Positions 46,818-57,400 of a stretch of 64,000 bases of DNA are shown piece after piece. This stretch comes from Aeoliella mucimassa. GTDB taxonomy: Bacteria > Planctomycetota > Planctomycetia > Pirellulales > Lacipirellulaceae. The notes under the pieces are model-generated. The model did no database searches, was not told where the DNA came from, and saw only the letters and a list, made by a program, of their open reading frames with translations. The position numbers were made by a program, and so were the translations under genes. Positions within the stretch are counted from its first letter, which is position 1. The number at the start of each line of letters is the position of its first letter. The stretch spans positions 5,084,001-5,148,000 of the forward strand of contig NZ_CP036278.1 of NCBI RefSeq assembly GCF_007748035.1, written 5' to 3'.

Positions 46818-47837
46818 CTACACTGCAGGAGGGGTGTTCTCAGGGGTATCGGCCGCAGGACTCATGCCGAACCACCGCCGCACCGAGCTGGCCGCTTGGC
46901 CAACTAAGGTGCCGTCGAGCAACTCCTCAGTGATGGTCCGCCGGTCGGTGGAGAAGTTCTCCCAGACCGCCGAGATATAAGGCCGACTGACTTCGGCCAA
47001 CGTGTTGTAGTAACCGCGCTGATGGATGTCGGTCAACGCGGTTTCGTAGTGGTCAATTACATGACGATCGAGCAACGTACCCGCGATGGTGAATCCCGAA
47101 ATAGCCCCCTGCCCTACCTTACCGAGTCGATCCAACGTATGCAGCGTCATGGCACCAGAGACTTCGAGCAGCGAGACTTCCTCGCCGCGGGAGACTTCAT
47201 GCATCTCGCGCCAGAGTCGTTCGATTTCCGCTGCCGGCAGTACTTTGGTGGGATCGATTTTGCGAACCGCCGCAGTGGTGGTTTGGATGGCTTCGGTCAT
47301 GCCGTCGACCGACAGCGGCGGCGTATCGAACACCTTAGCCCCTACGGCCGACGATTCGCGAATCGCGTCGAGCAGGTCATTCGCATGGTCGATGGTCGAA
47401 TTCTCGTCGATCACCCCTTCGCGTTTCAGTTCAATCGCCAGCTCTTTCAGGTAGGTCTGCGACCCGTAAGCCACATCGCTCACAATGGCTAGCAACAACG
47501 CTGGCGAAAGGTGCAACGTCGCCAGACTCGCCATTTCAATGAAACCACCGACCGCCTTCTTGGCGACAAAGTCCTCTACTACTTCCGATTCCCCTTCCGG
47601 CTGTGATGAACGAACTCCACCAATATCCCGTGTCAGAAAGTCGAGGCCTTGTTGAACGACAATCTCGTAGCTTTTCGAACTGCGAAACGCCTGGGGCACC
47701 AGCAGATTGGCCCCCTCGCGTACCACCCCGCCGGCGACGCCAACCGTGCTGCGGAGGGCTCGTTCGGGGAGACTTAGCGAATATAGCAGGTAATCGTGGA
47801 CCGATTGGGCCTTGGGTTCTTGGGGATCCATGCTCAT
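46818..47837 (-). CDS. unknown conserved-looking protein
   Basis: 339 residues. No membrane segment of certainty, although LATLHLSPALLLAIVSDVA is hydrophobic. Largely helical, with Gly/Ala-rich amphipathic stretches (GVAGGVVREGANLLVP, DRLGKVGQGAISGFTIAG) that might contact membranes, faintly reminiscent of the EcsC group. I cannot assign a function. Two ATGs at 47837 and 47831 are equally good. It shares the strand with uppP upstream of it but is separated by about 130 bases. Confidence 0.7.
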   Translation of the reverse strand: MSMDPQEPKAQSVHDYLLYSLSLPERALRSTVGVAGGVVREGANLLVPQAFRSSKSYEIVVQQGLDFLTRDIGGVRSSQPEGESEVVEDFVAKKAVGGFIEMASLATLHLSPALLLAIVSDVAYGSQTYLKELAIELKREGVIDENSTIDHANDLLDAIRESSAVGAKVFDTPPLSVDGMTEAIQTTTAAVRKIDPTKVLPAAEIERLWREMHEVSRGEEVSLLEVSGAMTLHTLDRLGKVGQGAISGFTIAGTLLDRHVIDHYETALTDIHQRGYYNTLAEVSRPYISAVWENFSTDRRTITEELLDGTLVGQAASSVRRWFGMSPAADTPENTPPAV

Positions 47838-47964
47838 GGAAGGCTCGAAATTCGGAAAGGGGCAATAGTATCCAATAGTTCGTCTTCGTCGTCGGCGAAC
47901 CGATCTTGGGACCTAAAACCGCTAGAAATAGCGACTTTCCAACCTCACACAAGATGCTGGCAAC

Positions 47965-48768
47965 TTAGCTGAACCACAATTGCCAGGCGACTACCACGAT
48001 CCCCAGCGGCAGCAAGTAATAGGAAAACAGCGATAGCTTCCCCTGACGGACAAAGCGAATGAGCAGAAGCAATGCCCCCCACCCCACGAGGAACGAAACC
48101 ACGAATCCCAGCAGCAACGTGACCGCCGGCGTGGTGGAACTTTCGGCTTCGAGCATGTCGATGCCCTCGAGCACACCCGCACCTGCAATGGCAGGAATCG
48201 CAAGCAAAAAAGCAAACGTAGCCGCCGATTCCCGGCGCAACCCGGTAAGCAATCCTGCGGCGATGGTCGAACCACTGCGGGAAATCCCCGGCAGCAGCGC
48301 CATGGCCTGGGCAACGCCGATGCCGAAAGCGGTGCCGAAGCTTAACTGGGGATAATCCGATTCGCCATCCTTGTGCCGAGTCGCAAACCAGAGCAATGCA
48401 GCCGTGATCGGAAACATGCAACCAGCAAGCAGCACGTTTTCCAACACCCTCGCCTGCAATTCGTCGGGCAGGCCCTTTTTAATCAACACGCCAAGCACCG
48501 CGGCTGGAATGGTTCCGATCACGATGCAGGCGGCAACATGCCAATCACTTCGCAGCATACGAAAGACTTCACGCCGATAGTGCACGAGGATGGCCAGCAA
48601 CGTACCAAGATGCAGCACGATGTTTACTTCCACCAGATCTTCTGTTGGCGGATGGCCCAACGATTCCAAAACCGCGTTTGCCACCACCAGATGCCCCGAC
48701 GAGCTTACAGGAAGAAATTCAGTGAGCCCTTGAATAATAGCGAGAATGCAGATTTCGAAAGGGCTCAT
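47965..48768 (-). CDS. uppP: undecaprenyl-diphosphatase
   Basis: Dephosphorylates undecaprenyl diphosphate to recycle the lipid carrier for peptidoglycan and other wall polymers; gives bacitracin tolerance in some bacteria. 267 residues, about eight membrane segments. Family motifs are GLTEFLPVSSSGHLVV (about residues 15-30) and PGISRSGSTIAAGLL, containing the proposed catalytic Glu, Ser/His and Arg. ATG 48768 gives the usual N-terminus; the frame is open further upstream but that part overlaps the next gene and is not protein-like. Works with murG and the polysaccharide export gene in envelope synthesis. Confidence 0.94.
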   Translation of the reverse strand: MSPFEICILAIIQGLTEFLPVSSSGHLVVANAVLESLGHPPTEDLVEVNIVLHLGTLLAILVHYRREVFRMLRSDWHVAACIVIGTIPAAVLGVLIKKGLPDELQARVLENVLLAGCMFPITAALLWFATRHKDGESDYPQLSFGTAFGIGVAQAMALLPGISRSGSTIAAGLLTGLRRESAATFAFLLAIPAIAGAGVLEGIDMLEAESSTTPAVTLLLGFVVSFLVGWGALLLLIRFVRQGKLSLFSYYLLPLGIVVVAWQLWFS

Positions 48769-48849
48769 AACAGGTGTCGGGATCATTGAGAGGATCGGGC
48801 TGGCGAATGTGATAGGATAGCACGCAGCAGCAGAACTTGGCATAGCAGG

Positions 48850-49821
48850 ATGGATATGTTTCACTACGACGATGGGCTCTTTATCACCCGAGCAGGCCTG
48901 GCGGTCGATGTGCGCAGGCGACAACCGAGGGGGTTCGTTTCGCACGCTCATGCCGATCATATGGCCCGACACGAGTATGCCTTCGCAACTCCCGCAACGG
49001 GAAAGCTGTATCAACACCGCCTTGGAAAAAACCTGCGGGTGCGTGAACTGCCCTACGGAACGCCGACCGAACTCGGCAGTGTGCAGCTCACCACGTTGCC
49101 AGCAGGGCATTGCCTGGGCTCTGCCATGCTGCTGGCCGACAACGGGACCACGCGGCTGCTCTACACCGGAGATTTCAAGCTCGGCGAGTCGCTCACCGCC
49201 CGGGAGGCCGAGCTACCTGCGGCCGACATTCTGGTAATTGAAAGCACGTTTGGATCCCCCCGCTACCGCTTGCCCCCTCGGGAGGAGTCGATTGAGCAGT
49301 TGGTCGAGGGTGTGCAGCAGACGCTCGACTCGGGCCGCACTCCAGTGGTGCACGCGTACGCTTTGGGCAAGGCGCAGGAAGTCACCGCCATTCTCACCCG
49401 CGCGGGTTTCCCGGTGCTGCAACACTCAAGCATCGCCGAAATCAGCCGGGTATACGAGCGCTGCGGTGTGTCGCTCGGCAACTGGTCGGAGTACAAACAT
49501 GGAGTGTTCGATGGTCATGTGGTGGTGACCCTTCCGAAGTCGATGAAGGGGTTTCGACTCGCAGGTCTTGGCGAGGCGGTTTCGATTGCAGTTACTGGAT
49601 GGGCAGTTCATCCTTCCACCCAACATCGCTGGAAAGTCGACCTGGCGGTGCCGTTGTCGGATCATGCTGACTTCGACCAACTGATGGAAGCTGCCAAACG
49701 CATCGCTCCCAAGAAAATCTACACAACGCACGGGCCGGCCGGCTTTGATGAGCACCTTCGTGCTGCGGGCTTCGACGCCGAACCGCTGAATCGCAATCGG
49801 CAGCAGCGACTGTTTCATTGA
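48850..49821 (+). CDS. metallo-beta-lactamase / beta-CASP fold nuclease
   Basis: 323 residues. Zinc motif VSHAHADHMARH (about residue 35), later LLYTGDFKL (Asp ligand), and the beta-CASP part with PVVHAYALGKAQEV, IAVTGWAVHP, VPLSDHADFDQL (His ligand) and TTHGP. This arrangement matches the ligase- or RNA-associated beta-CASP exonucleases (mRNA 3'-end processing factor-like). Acts on DNA or RNA; which one is open. ATG 48850 has AGCAGG just upstream. Divergent from uppP across about 80 bases. Confidence 0.88.
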   Translation: MDMFHYDDGLFITRAGLAVDVRRRQPRGFVSHAHADHMARHEYAFATPATGKLYQHRLGKNLRVRELPYGTPTELGSVQLTTLPAGHCLGSAMLLADNGTTRLLYTGDFKLGESLTAREAELPAADILVIESTFGSPRYRLPPREESIEQLVEGVQQTLDSGRTPVVHAYALGKAQEVTAILTRAGFPVLQHSSIAEISRVYERCGVSLGNWSEYKHGVFDGHVVVTLPKSMKGFRLAGLGEAVSIAVTGWAVHPSTQHRWKVDLAVPLSDHADFDQLMEAAKRIAPKKIYTTHGPAGFDEHLRAAGFDAEPLNRNRQQRLFH

Positions 49822-50063
49822 GCCACGATGCTAGCACGCAACGCCGGGCGTATTCGACAGTGACTCTAGGCAGACTTTAACGGCTTATCGGCTCGGGTGG
49901 TCCGGTTGTGACGACCGTGCGGTCGAGAACCGGCTTGCTGGTTCGGATTGAACCGCTTTTGTTGGCTGGAGCGCACGCGGCTGGCCGACTGCTAATGGTG
50001 CATGCTGCGCCTTGAGCAGGCATGCTTTCATGCTTTGAGAAGTCGATCACCATGTGACCATCT

Positions 50064-51554
50064 ATGCCTCGATCATCACAACAACAGACTCGCGTGTTCT
50101 GGACGGTAGCGTCGGCGCTGACTGCTGTGCTTGTGTATCAAGTCGCGTGCCTGTGTCAGCGACAACCGTCGGCAACTCCGCAAGCCGAACCGCCGGAGGT
50201 GGCTCGCGCATTCACCCACGATCCCCAGCCGACCTGGGTGCCACACTCGCCAGTTTGTGATATTCCGCCGGCCCCGATCGATCCGCGTCTTGCGTTTCAA
50301 GCGGCTGAGCTTCACTCGCATCAGCCGGTACAAAATGCCCAAACGCCCACGGAGAAGTCTCCAGTCAACAAAGTGGCAACCGCTCGACCGGAACCGACAG
50401 GCCCTGTTCTTCCGGATCTACCTGACATCAACGAACCAACCTTGGTTGCTCCTGCAATCAACGAGCCGATCGCTGACAACGATACGGAAGACTTGGCAAA
50501 TGAGTTGCCGGTCTCGCCCGATGAAATCTCCGCTCCTTTACCAGCGACTCTGTCGAGTACGCCAGCTCGCGTGCACAACGTGGAAGAGTTCGACGAAGCC
50601 GCGCAACGCGCGGCCAACACTTCGGTCGAGGAGATGTTAGCCTACTTCCCCGCTGAGAACGAACTGAGCGAGCAATTCCGCGACGACGTGCAGCAAGCCT
50701 TCACCCTGGCCCGCAACGGCGCACTGCACGCTGCCCGCCGGGAGTTTGAGCGGTTGCTCTCCGAAATGGCCAAGGCGAAAGACGCCAGCCAAATGACCGA
50801 TCGACACAGCCGGGCGTTGGCCGCCGGTTTGCGAGCGATGGCCGAAGCCGACGATTTTCTTGCCGCCGGCGACGAGGCGGGAACCCCAGCCGCACTAGCC
50901 CTGGGGCATCAAACTCCGATGCTTCACGAACCTGAATCCAAGTGGGTGTTGCGTCACGAGGCGATCGCCATGTATCACTTATACGCTCAGCAAAAGCTGG
51001 CGGATGCGGTACTGGGGGAGCAAGCGGGATCGATGGTGCTGTTTGGACTCGGAAAGACGTATGCTCACCTCGCAGATCGCGATGACTTGCCACAAGCCAT
51101 TCGCAAGAGCCTGACGATGTACCGCGCGGCAGTCGGTGCTCATGGCCAAAACCACTTAGCTGCCAACGAAGCTGGCGTGCTGCTGGCTCGCGCAGGTCGC
51201 TACCGCCAGGCGGCGCCGCTGCTGGAGCTGGCCGCACAGCTCGGAAATGCGAGTGCAACGCATCGCAACTTGGCGTTCGTTCACCAGAAGCTGGGTGATA
51301 CGCAGTTAGCGAGTACCCATCAGCAGATTGCTACTTACCTGGCCCAACGCGAAATCGCCCAAGGACAACTATCCGCCGAGCGCGGCATCGCCTGGATCAG
51401 CCCCGATCAATTCAATCGTACAGGGCAGCAAACCCCACCGGCGGCCGAACTGGCCAGCCGCCCCTTCGCTGCCCCTACCCCAACATCAGCTGGTGCTGTA
51501 CGTCAGCCCGAGCCCCCTCGCGAGCCCGCCCCCCGACCTTCGTTCTGGTGGTAA
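50064..51554 (+). CDS. membrane-anchored protein with helical TPR-like C-terminus, partner of the export gene
   Basis: 496 residues. One N-terminal membrane segment (FWTVASALTAVLVYQVACL, about residues 11-29), possibly a lipoprotein-type or signal anchor. Residues 35-190 are Pro-rich and disordered. The C-terminal half is helical with Sel1/TPR-like pairs (LFGLGKTYAHLADRDDLPQA, HLAANEAGVLLARAGRYRQA). The gene is 30 bases upstream of the Wza-like gene and is probably co-transcribed. Function unknown; its placement suggests a role in polysaccharide export or assembly. The stop is followed directly by the next gene's leader. Confidence 0.78.
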   Translation: MPRSSQQQTRVFWTVASALTAVLVYQVACLCQRQPSATPQAEPPEVARAFTHDPQPTWVPHSPVCDIPPAPIDPRLAFQAAELHSHQPVQNAQTPTEKSPVNKVATARPEPTGPVLPDLPDINEPTLVAPAINEPIADNDTEDLANELPVSPDEISAPLPATLSSTPARVHNVEEFDEAAQRAANTSVEEMLAYFPAENELSEQFRDDVQQAFTLARNGALHAARREFERLLSEMAKAKDASQMTDRHSRALAAGLRAMAEADDFLAAGDEAGTPAALALGHQTPMLHEPESKWVLRHEAIAMYHLYAQQKLADAVLGEQAGSMVLFGLGKTYAHLADRDDLPQAIRKSLTMYRAAVGAHGQNHLAANEAGVLLARAGRYRQAAPLLELAAQLGNASATHRNLAFVHQKLGDTQLASTHQQIATYLAQREIAQGQLSAERGIAWISPDQFNRTGQQTPPAAELASRPFAAPTPTSAGAVRQPEPPREPAPRPSFWW

Positions 51555-51584
51555 GCCAAGCTTCATTTCACTGCCTGTGCATTC

Positions 51585-52907
51585 ATGAAATTAACGTCCT
51601 TCAAAACTTGGTATGTGTTGGTCGCCTTGCTCTTGGTGCCGACGTTTGCCTACATGCAAGCAGAGTCTGGTGATCCGCGAGAGCCATCGGATCGCAACCA
51701 GATGCTGCGTCAGGATGAAATAGTACAAGTCTCCAACTCTGCAGTCACGGAACCAAGCACTGCCAGTAACGCGCCGATCACCCTCTGTCAGGCATTGGGT
51801 CCGGCTGCTCCGCACAACATCTGGTCGGTCGATAGTGCCGCGGGTCGAGGTTGTGGAGAGGTTGGCTGGGACTCGCGTGGATACTGCAACTGGCAATCGT
51901 ACGCTCAGGGCGAGTACGTTGGCCACGCGAGATTGCCCCACGTTACCGAATACCGATTGCGAGTCGGCGATCAGATCGCCGTGTACTACCTGCGGACGCG
52001 AGAAGTACTTTCGCAGCCTTACGAATTGCAGGTGGGCGATACCATTTCGGTGGAGTCTCTCACTGCAGGCAGTGCATCAGGTGCTTCGGCCACAGGAGAA
52101 GGAGCTTCGGGGGCCAACAGCGACCTGAATCGTCAGGTAATCGTGCAACCGGACGGCACGATTACGCTCCCATTGCTAGGGCAGATTCGCGCGGCGGGGC
52201 ATTCGATTCCGACACTCCGCGATGAACTCGAAGAACTCTACAAGGAGTTTTATCGTTTGCCAGCGATTACCGTTACCGCGGTGAATATCGACACTCGCTT
52301 GGAAGACCTTCTCGATACGGTCGACGCTCGTGGTGGAAACATTGGCGGACGTCAACTGCAGGTCACCGTGACCCCTGCGGGGCGGATCAACTTGCCTGGC
52401 ATCGGCAGCGTGTACGTGCAGGGGCTGACGCTCGACGAAACTCGCATGGAACTCGATGCTCGCTACGAGGCGACCATCCCAGGCGTTCGCGTGACTCCCG
52501 ACTTGCTTCAGCGTGCCCAACGGTTTGTCTACGTGCTCGGCGAAGTGCAAACTCCCGGTCAGTTTGAACTCGATGGCCCCACGACGGTGATACAAGCGAT
52601 CGCCCAAGCGGGAGGATGGCAAGTGGGGGCAAACCTACGCCAAGTGGTGGTGTTTCGCCGCGGAGAGGATTGGCGACTCATGGCGACCATGGTCGACCTG
52701 CGAGGAGCACTATACGCCCGCCGCCCAGTGCCAGCGGATGAAATCTGGCTGAACGATTCGGATATCGTGCTGATCCCCAAAACACCGATTCAAATGGCCG
52801 ACGAGGTAATCGAACAGGTATTCACGCGAGGCGTCTACGCAGCGGTCCCTGTTGAAGTGATGTGGGGACAGGGTTTCTCGAGTGTGAGCAGCATCATTGC
52901 GAGATGA
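51585..52907 (+). CDS. polysaccharide biosynthesis/export protein, Wza-like with SLBB domain
   Basis: 440 residues. Signal sequence (WYVLVALLLVPTFAYMQA). A poly_export domain begins with YRLRVGDQIAVYYL (about residue 122) and continues after a Gly/Ser-rich insert (GSASGASATGEGASG) with IVQPDGTITLPLLGQIRAAG. Two SLBB-type domains follow, one with GQFELDGPTTVIQAIAQAGGW and DSDIVLIPKTP. Members form the outer membrane exit for capsule or exopolysaccharide. No Wzc kinase or glycosyltransferase is present in the window. Second gene after the TPR-like protein. Confidence 0.88.
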   Translation: MKLTSFKTWYVLVALLLVPTFAYMQAESGDPREPSDRNQMLRQDEIVQVSNSAVTEPSTASNAPITLCQALGPAAPHNIWSVDSAAGRGCGEVGWDSRGYCNWQSYAQGEYVGHARLPHVTEYRLRVGDQIAVYYLRTREVLSQPYELQVGDTISVESLTAGSASGASATGEGASGANSDLNRQVIVQPDGTITLPLLGQIRAAGHSIPTLRDELEELYKEFYRLPAITVTAVNIDTRLEDLLDTVDARGGNIGGRQLQVTVTPAGRINLPGIGSVYVQGLTLDETRMELDARYEATIPGVRVTPDLLQRAQRFVYVLGEVQTPGQFELDGPTTVIQAIAQAGGWQVGANLRQVVVFRRGEDWRLMATMVDLRGALYARRPVPADEIWLNDSDIVLIPKTPIQMADEVIEQVFTRGVYAAVPVEVMWGQGFSSVSSIIAR

Positions 52908-53045
52908 TGGTTCCGCTTGCCATTCGCGAATTCAATTCCTACGAGTAATGAATTGCTTCATATTGGTAGACTTTCTTGTAGCAAGTCTTTGGCAAGATTG
53001 ATACGATTGATTTGAGTCGATTGATCACTTTCCACTCTACTCATC

Positions 53046-53291
53046 ATGCAGTCTTCACAGTCAAAGCCAGCTGCACCTAAGCACGATGGCAATGAATTGG
53101 CAAGCCCTATCCTGGCGGGACCGCTTCAGCCTGGCCTACTGAGGGCGTGCCTCGACTGCGGCCGGTGGTTTGCTTTGGAATTGCAGAGCCAGTCATTCGA
53201 TCCACAGCTAGGAACGCTTTCGACTTATTGCTGCAAGCACTGCAATTCGACGTTCGACTTTGCAGAGCATCTGCCCGACGGGGCGATCTAG
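53046..53291 (+). CDS. small zinc-ribbon-like protein
   Basis: 81 residues. Two Cys pairs, CLDCGRWF (about residue 35) and YCCKHCNSTF (about residue 60), spaced as in zinc ribbons. A Pro/Lys-rich N-terminus. No other recognised domain. ATG 53046 follows ACTCATC, a weak ribosome site. It could bind nucleic acid or protein; unknown. Confidence 0.6.
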   Translation: MQSSQSKPAAPKHDGNELASPILAGPLQPGLLRACLDCGRWFALELQSQSFDPQLGTLSTYCCKHCNSTFDFAEHLPDGAI

Positions 53292-53320
53292 TTCTCGATT
53301 GCCATCGAAGCCTGCGCAGC

Positions 53321-53360
53321 AAAAAAGCGGGAGCAACTCACAATGGGTCACTCCCGCTTT
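53321..53360 (-). terminator. intrinsic terminator of the small PEP-CTERM gene
   Basis: AAGCGGGAG (53325-53333) and CTCCCGCTT (53351-53359) form a stem with a 17-base loop. Read on the minus strand it is followed by TTTTTT, right after the minus-strand gene that ends at 53397. Confidence 0.8.
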
Positions 53361-53396
53361 CAAGTATCATAAGACTAAAGCAGCTTTTTCTTAACT

Positions 53397-54245
53397 CTAG
53401 CCCCAGCGAGAACGAAGGTAAGTGGCGGTGCCGAACATGCCGAACAGACTACAGAGGGCCAAGGTCGATGGTTCGGGAACACCAACGGGATTGCTGAGAT
53501 CGCTACCCGCTGCGTAGTAGATATTGTCGATCATCAGGGTGCTTCCCTCACCACCAGCGGCCATGAAGCCCATAGCGTTCAAGGCTTGGCCGGCCGGCAG
53601 CAAATCGGTGTTTCGCCAATAGGCATCGTTGCTGACAAGGGTCGGAGCATCGCTACCTGCTGAGTAATATAGATCGTACGAAGGGCTAGTGGCATCATTG
53701 TTCACAACGACCCAGACATTATACCATTCATCCGGATTCATCGGAGCCCACCACTCCGCATCGGGACCATCGGCATTAATAAATGGTGTGTCTGCAGCAT
53801 TGTTAACAAAGGGCATCACATTGAAATCCTGCCAAGCGTTGGTGATATCGATATTGTCGACGCTTGGAGAGAGGCCCATCATAAAGTCGAATCCACCACC
53901 AGTGCTAGTGGCTTGCACCTGCCAGAAGTAGGTCTTGGTTTCACCAACGGCAATAGCCGCATCGGTGCCAGTGAGATCACGATCGGCACCACGCCACGCA
54001 GCGCCGCCCTTGGTTACAAGGGATTGGCCTTTGTCTGTGGCTAAGACGTTTGAATTAGAGGTAATTCCACCGACTCCGTCATCGAACTCAGACATCCAAA
54101 CTCCACCGGTAGCGAGCGAAGTTCTTGTATCAGCCGAGTTGTCATAGCTGTCAAAATCATCGAGCAGTAAAAAAGCCGCCGAGGCGGTTTGGCTGATCAT
54201 GCAGCCAGCTGTCAGTAGGGCGAATGCCCAGCGAACACATTTCAT
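53397..54245 (-). CDS. PEP-CTERM sorted extracellular protein with FDSYDN module
   Basis: 282 residues. Signal peptide in FALLTAGCMISQTASA. The body is a beta-rich domain starting LLLDDFDSYDNSADTRT and containing KGQSLVTKGGAAWRGA, NAWQDFNVMPF, EWYNVWVVVNNDATSPSYD and GQALNAMGFMAAGGEG. It ends with VPEPSTLALCSLFGMFG and a C-terminal helix with Arg, the PEP-CTERM signal cleaved by an exosortase. The start ATG 54245 has GGGAGG upstream; a longer frame is open but not protein-like. The same module occurs inside the neighbouring 1810-residue protein. No exosortase gene is in the window. Confidence 0.9.
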   Translation of the reverse strand: MKCVRWAFALLTAGCMISQTASAAFLLLDDFDSYDNSADTRTSLATGGVWMSEFDDGVGGITSNSNVLATDKGQSLVTKGGAAWRGADRDLTGTDAAIAVGETKTYFWQVQATSTGGGFDFMMGLSPSVDNIDITNAWQDFNVMPFVNNAADTPFINADGPDAEWWAPMNPDEWYNVWVVVNNDATSPSYDLYYSAGSDAPTLVSNDAYWRNTDLLPAGQALNAMGFMAAGGEGSTLMIDNIYYAAGSDLSNPVGVPEPSTLALCSLFGMFGTATYLRSRWG

Positions 54246-54364
54246 TAGAACGGTACCTCCCAGGAGAATGACAATAGCACAGAGAAGAACAAAGGATGGT
54301 TGAATTGTCGCGACTGCGTCAAACCGTGGGATGCTGCCCTTTCCCACGGCGACGCAGCGCAACG

Positions 54365-54390
54365 CTCTGCCGAACCCGTGTTCGGCAGAG
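54365..54390 (+). terminator. stem-loop between the two PEP-CTERM genes
   Basis: CTCTGCCGAA (54365-54374) pairs with TTCGGCAGAG (54381-54390), 6-base loop, followed on the plus strand by TTTGTTTT. The adjoining genes run on the minus strand, where no U-run follows, so its orientation is odd for a terminator of the large gene. It may stop antisense transcription or protect a 3' end. Confidence 0.55.
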
Positions 54391-54404
54391 TTTGTTTTAC
54401 TACA

Positions 54405-57400
54405 CTAAGCAGTCGTTCGCTTGCGAACGACCAGCAGGCCACAGCCGGCCAAAGCCAGCAGAGCCATGGTGCTTGGTTCTGGCACATTGGCCTGACCATT
54501 CACACCGCTGAACGCAGCGGAAGTCGCACCGAAGTTTGCCTTCCAAGTCGCGTAGTCAGCGGCATCGACAATGCCCGAACCATCTTCAGTGCTGCCAGTG
54601 GCAAGCACCGAATCATCGGCACCAAGATTGTCGCGCCACACGGTGTAGTCGCCGAGGTTCACGATGCCATCGCCGTTGAAATCGCCGAGCAAGCCAGCGG
54701 CAATCACCGACAGCACACCATCCGTGAGATCCCAAGTGAGGGAACTATCCAATCCTTCGGGAAGCATCAGCGTGAAGTCATCGAACGAACCGCTGAGCGT
54801 GTCGTAGCTGAACAATGACCAACTACTTCCAACGCCCAAGTCATCAATCGAAAGACCAGAGTCGAGATTGACATCCAATACCGCACCACTGGCAATCGCA
54901 AGTTCCCCAAGAATATCAATCGAATCATTTGAACCTGACGTGGCAATGTCAAACTCGATGATAGCACCAGAGGCAAGGCTAAGATCGCCTTCGATTGTCA
55001 GCACTTCACCTTCGTAGCTTGTACCAGATTGACTCCAGTCGGCCACGAGTGGGTTGTCGGTACGAATACCTTCTGCATACCAAATGTTGTCAACCAACAT
55101 ATTGCTTCCTTCGCCGCCGGCTGCCATGAAACCAATGGCATTCAACGCTTGCCCCACGGGTAGCGGGGTGGTGTTTCGCCAAACAGCATCGTTAATGGCT
55201 ACATTACCCGCAGCATTTCCAGTGGATGTCCAAACCTCGTAATAAGGATTGGTGGCGTCATTATGGACGACATACCAAACGTTGTACCAAGTTCCCAGAG
55301 TGGCATCCGTGATGAGATTCTCATCACCATCGGGACCAGTGGCTTTAAGATCAGCGGTGCCATCTGCTGCACCGGCAAAGAACGGCATGACATTGAAATC
55401 CTGCCAAGCATTGTTCTGGTCAACACTGGAGACTTCGGGAGCTAGGCCCATCATAACATCAAAAGAACCACCAGTAGTTGTTGGGTTAAACTGGAAGAAA
55501 TAGGTGGATGTCTCACCTACCGCAGTGCCAGCACTCCAATTGGAGTTGAGGTCTGCTACAGCTCCTCGCCAGGCCGCACCACCCTTGGTTTCGAGTGACT
55601 GCCCCTTGGTCGAATCGACCACGTTAGAGTTGGCTGTGCCATCGAACACGCTGGCCCAAACACCACCGGTAACAGTTGCAGTAGCGGTGGATGAGGAGTT
55701 GTCGTAGCTGTCGAAGTTTTCGAGCAATCGACCACTCACCGTTACCTCTTTGGGCATAGTGGCCGCACCGATGCGTAGACGCCCCGTGTTGTTCACAGTG
55801 ATACTATCCTGGAAGGTAGCAGTCCCCCCCAGGGTGCCACCGCTCTGCACGTTTACGACACCACCCACGGTATTGCTGAAGCTGGCTACGGTGCTAGCCC
55901 CAGAAACCGTCAGCGTACCAGCACTGATGTTGTCGCCACCAAACTCATAGGTACCACCACTCACGGTCATCGTACCAGGCGAAACGGTTCCAGATACGTT
56001 GACGCTACCTTGACCAGTCGTACCGAAGGTCACGTTATCGAAGTCGTAGAACTTGTTATCGCTGCTGGTCCAGTTGTTGGTTCCAGTCAAGCCTTTGTCC
56101 CAGTTACGAATGCCCGAGGCAGCGTTCCAGGTGGACGAAACTGAGTTGCCAGTAACGTTCAGGTTGATCGCGGTGCTGGTTGAGCTTACCGAGAAGTCCC
56201 GACGGGTAGTTACGGCGTTGCCTTTGCGATCGGTCACATTGAGAGCCAGACCCGATACGTTGGGCGTAGCACTCGAATTGAAGCTGGCCAGTGTGTAGGT
56301 GCTGCTACCAGCAGCGGCACGATTCTGGTCGAAGGCGACGTTCAAGTTGAACGCCATGTTACCCGAGGTGGTCAGCGTGCCATTGATCTGCAGCAGATCG
56401 TTAGCAGTACCACCAGCGGTTGTCGTGCTACCAAGTTGGTAGTTCAAAGCACCGCCACCGCCGACGTTGGTGATCGATGCACGGCCATCGACAGTGAGTG
56501 TACCGATGCCATCGCCGATCGTCACAATGTTGTCGTCATAGATACCCAAGGCACCTGTGCCAACATCAACCGTACCGGAACCGGCTAGTTCCTGTCCGAT
56601 ACCGAGGTTGTAGTTGGCACTGTCGTTTTGCCAGGCGGTTACATCAAGAGTTGCACCCGACTTGACTTGCACCAACTGACTCTGCAGTTCGCCTACGCCG
56701 GAGCCATTGGATTCGACTTTGAGCGTTCCACCTTCCACGATGGTGGCGACACCCCAGTAATCATCTTCGCTATCGGTTGCCGTAGCCACAGTCATGGTAC
56801 CAGCACCACGCTTGATGACGGTCACATTCGAGCCAACGCTGGTGGCAGAGAAGTTGCCATCGGCATCCACGGCACCGTCGGTGATCTTCGATACGATGAA
56901 GTTGCCGTCACCACTAAACACCAGAAAACGATCGTTGGGAGCGGCACCATCAAAGGCCGAGACTGTTCCACTCAGAGTTAAATTACCACCAGCAGCTGAG
57001 GAGAACTCGTAATGGCTGCCTTCGTCGTCGGTACCAGCGTGAATGTTGCCCGCAATCGAGCTATTGCCGGAACTGGCGATCTTGGCTTGTTCGCCATCGA
57101 AGTTCTCAGAAAGCAGAATGTACTCGTTACCAACAGCGATGCCATCGAGAGCCAGTTGGCTCTCTTCAGCCAGAGTAGTACCAGTAGCAGCGGTTCCGTC
57201 GGAAGCACCAAGCGTCCCAGCACCAGTCAGGGTAATAACCGAAGTATTGTTTGCCAGAGTAACCCCGTTGTAGGTGTTCGCGGCCGACATCGTAAGCGAA
57301 GCGGCTTGGTCGTTGGCTCCCACGTACAGGCGAGGAGCTGCTGAACCCGAAATCACACCACTAGCAGTAACGTCGGCACCATTGATGTCGAACGTACCAT

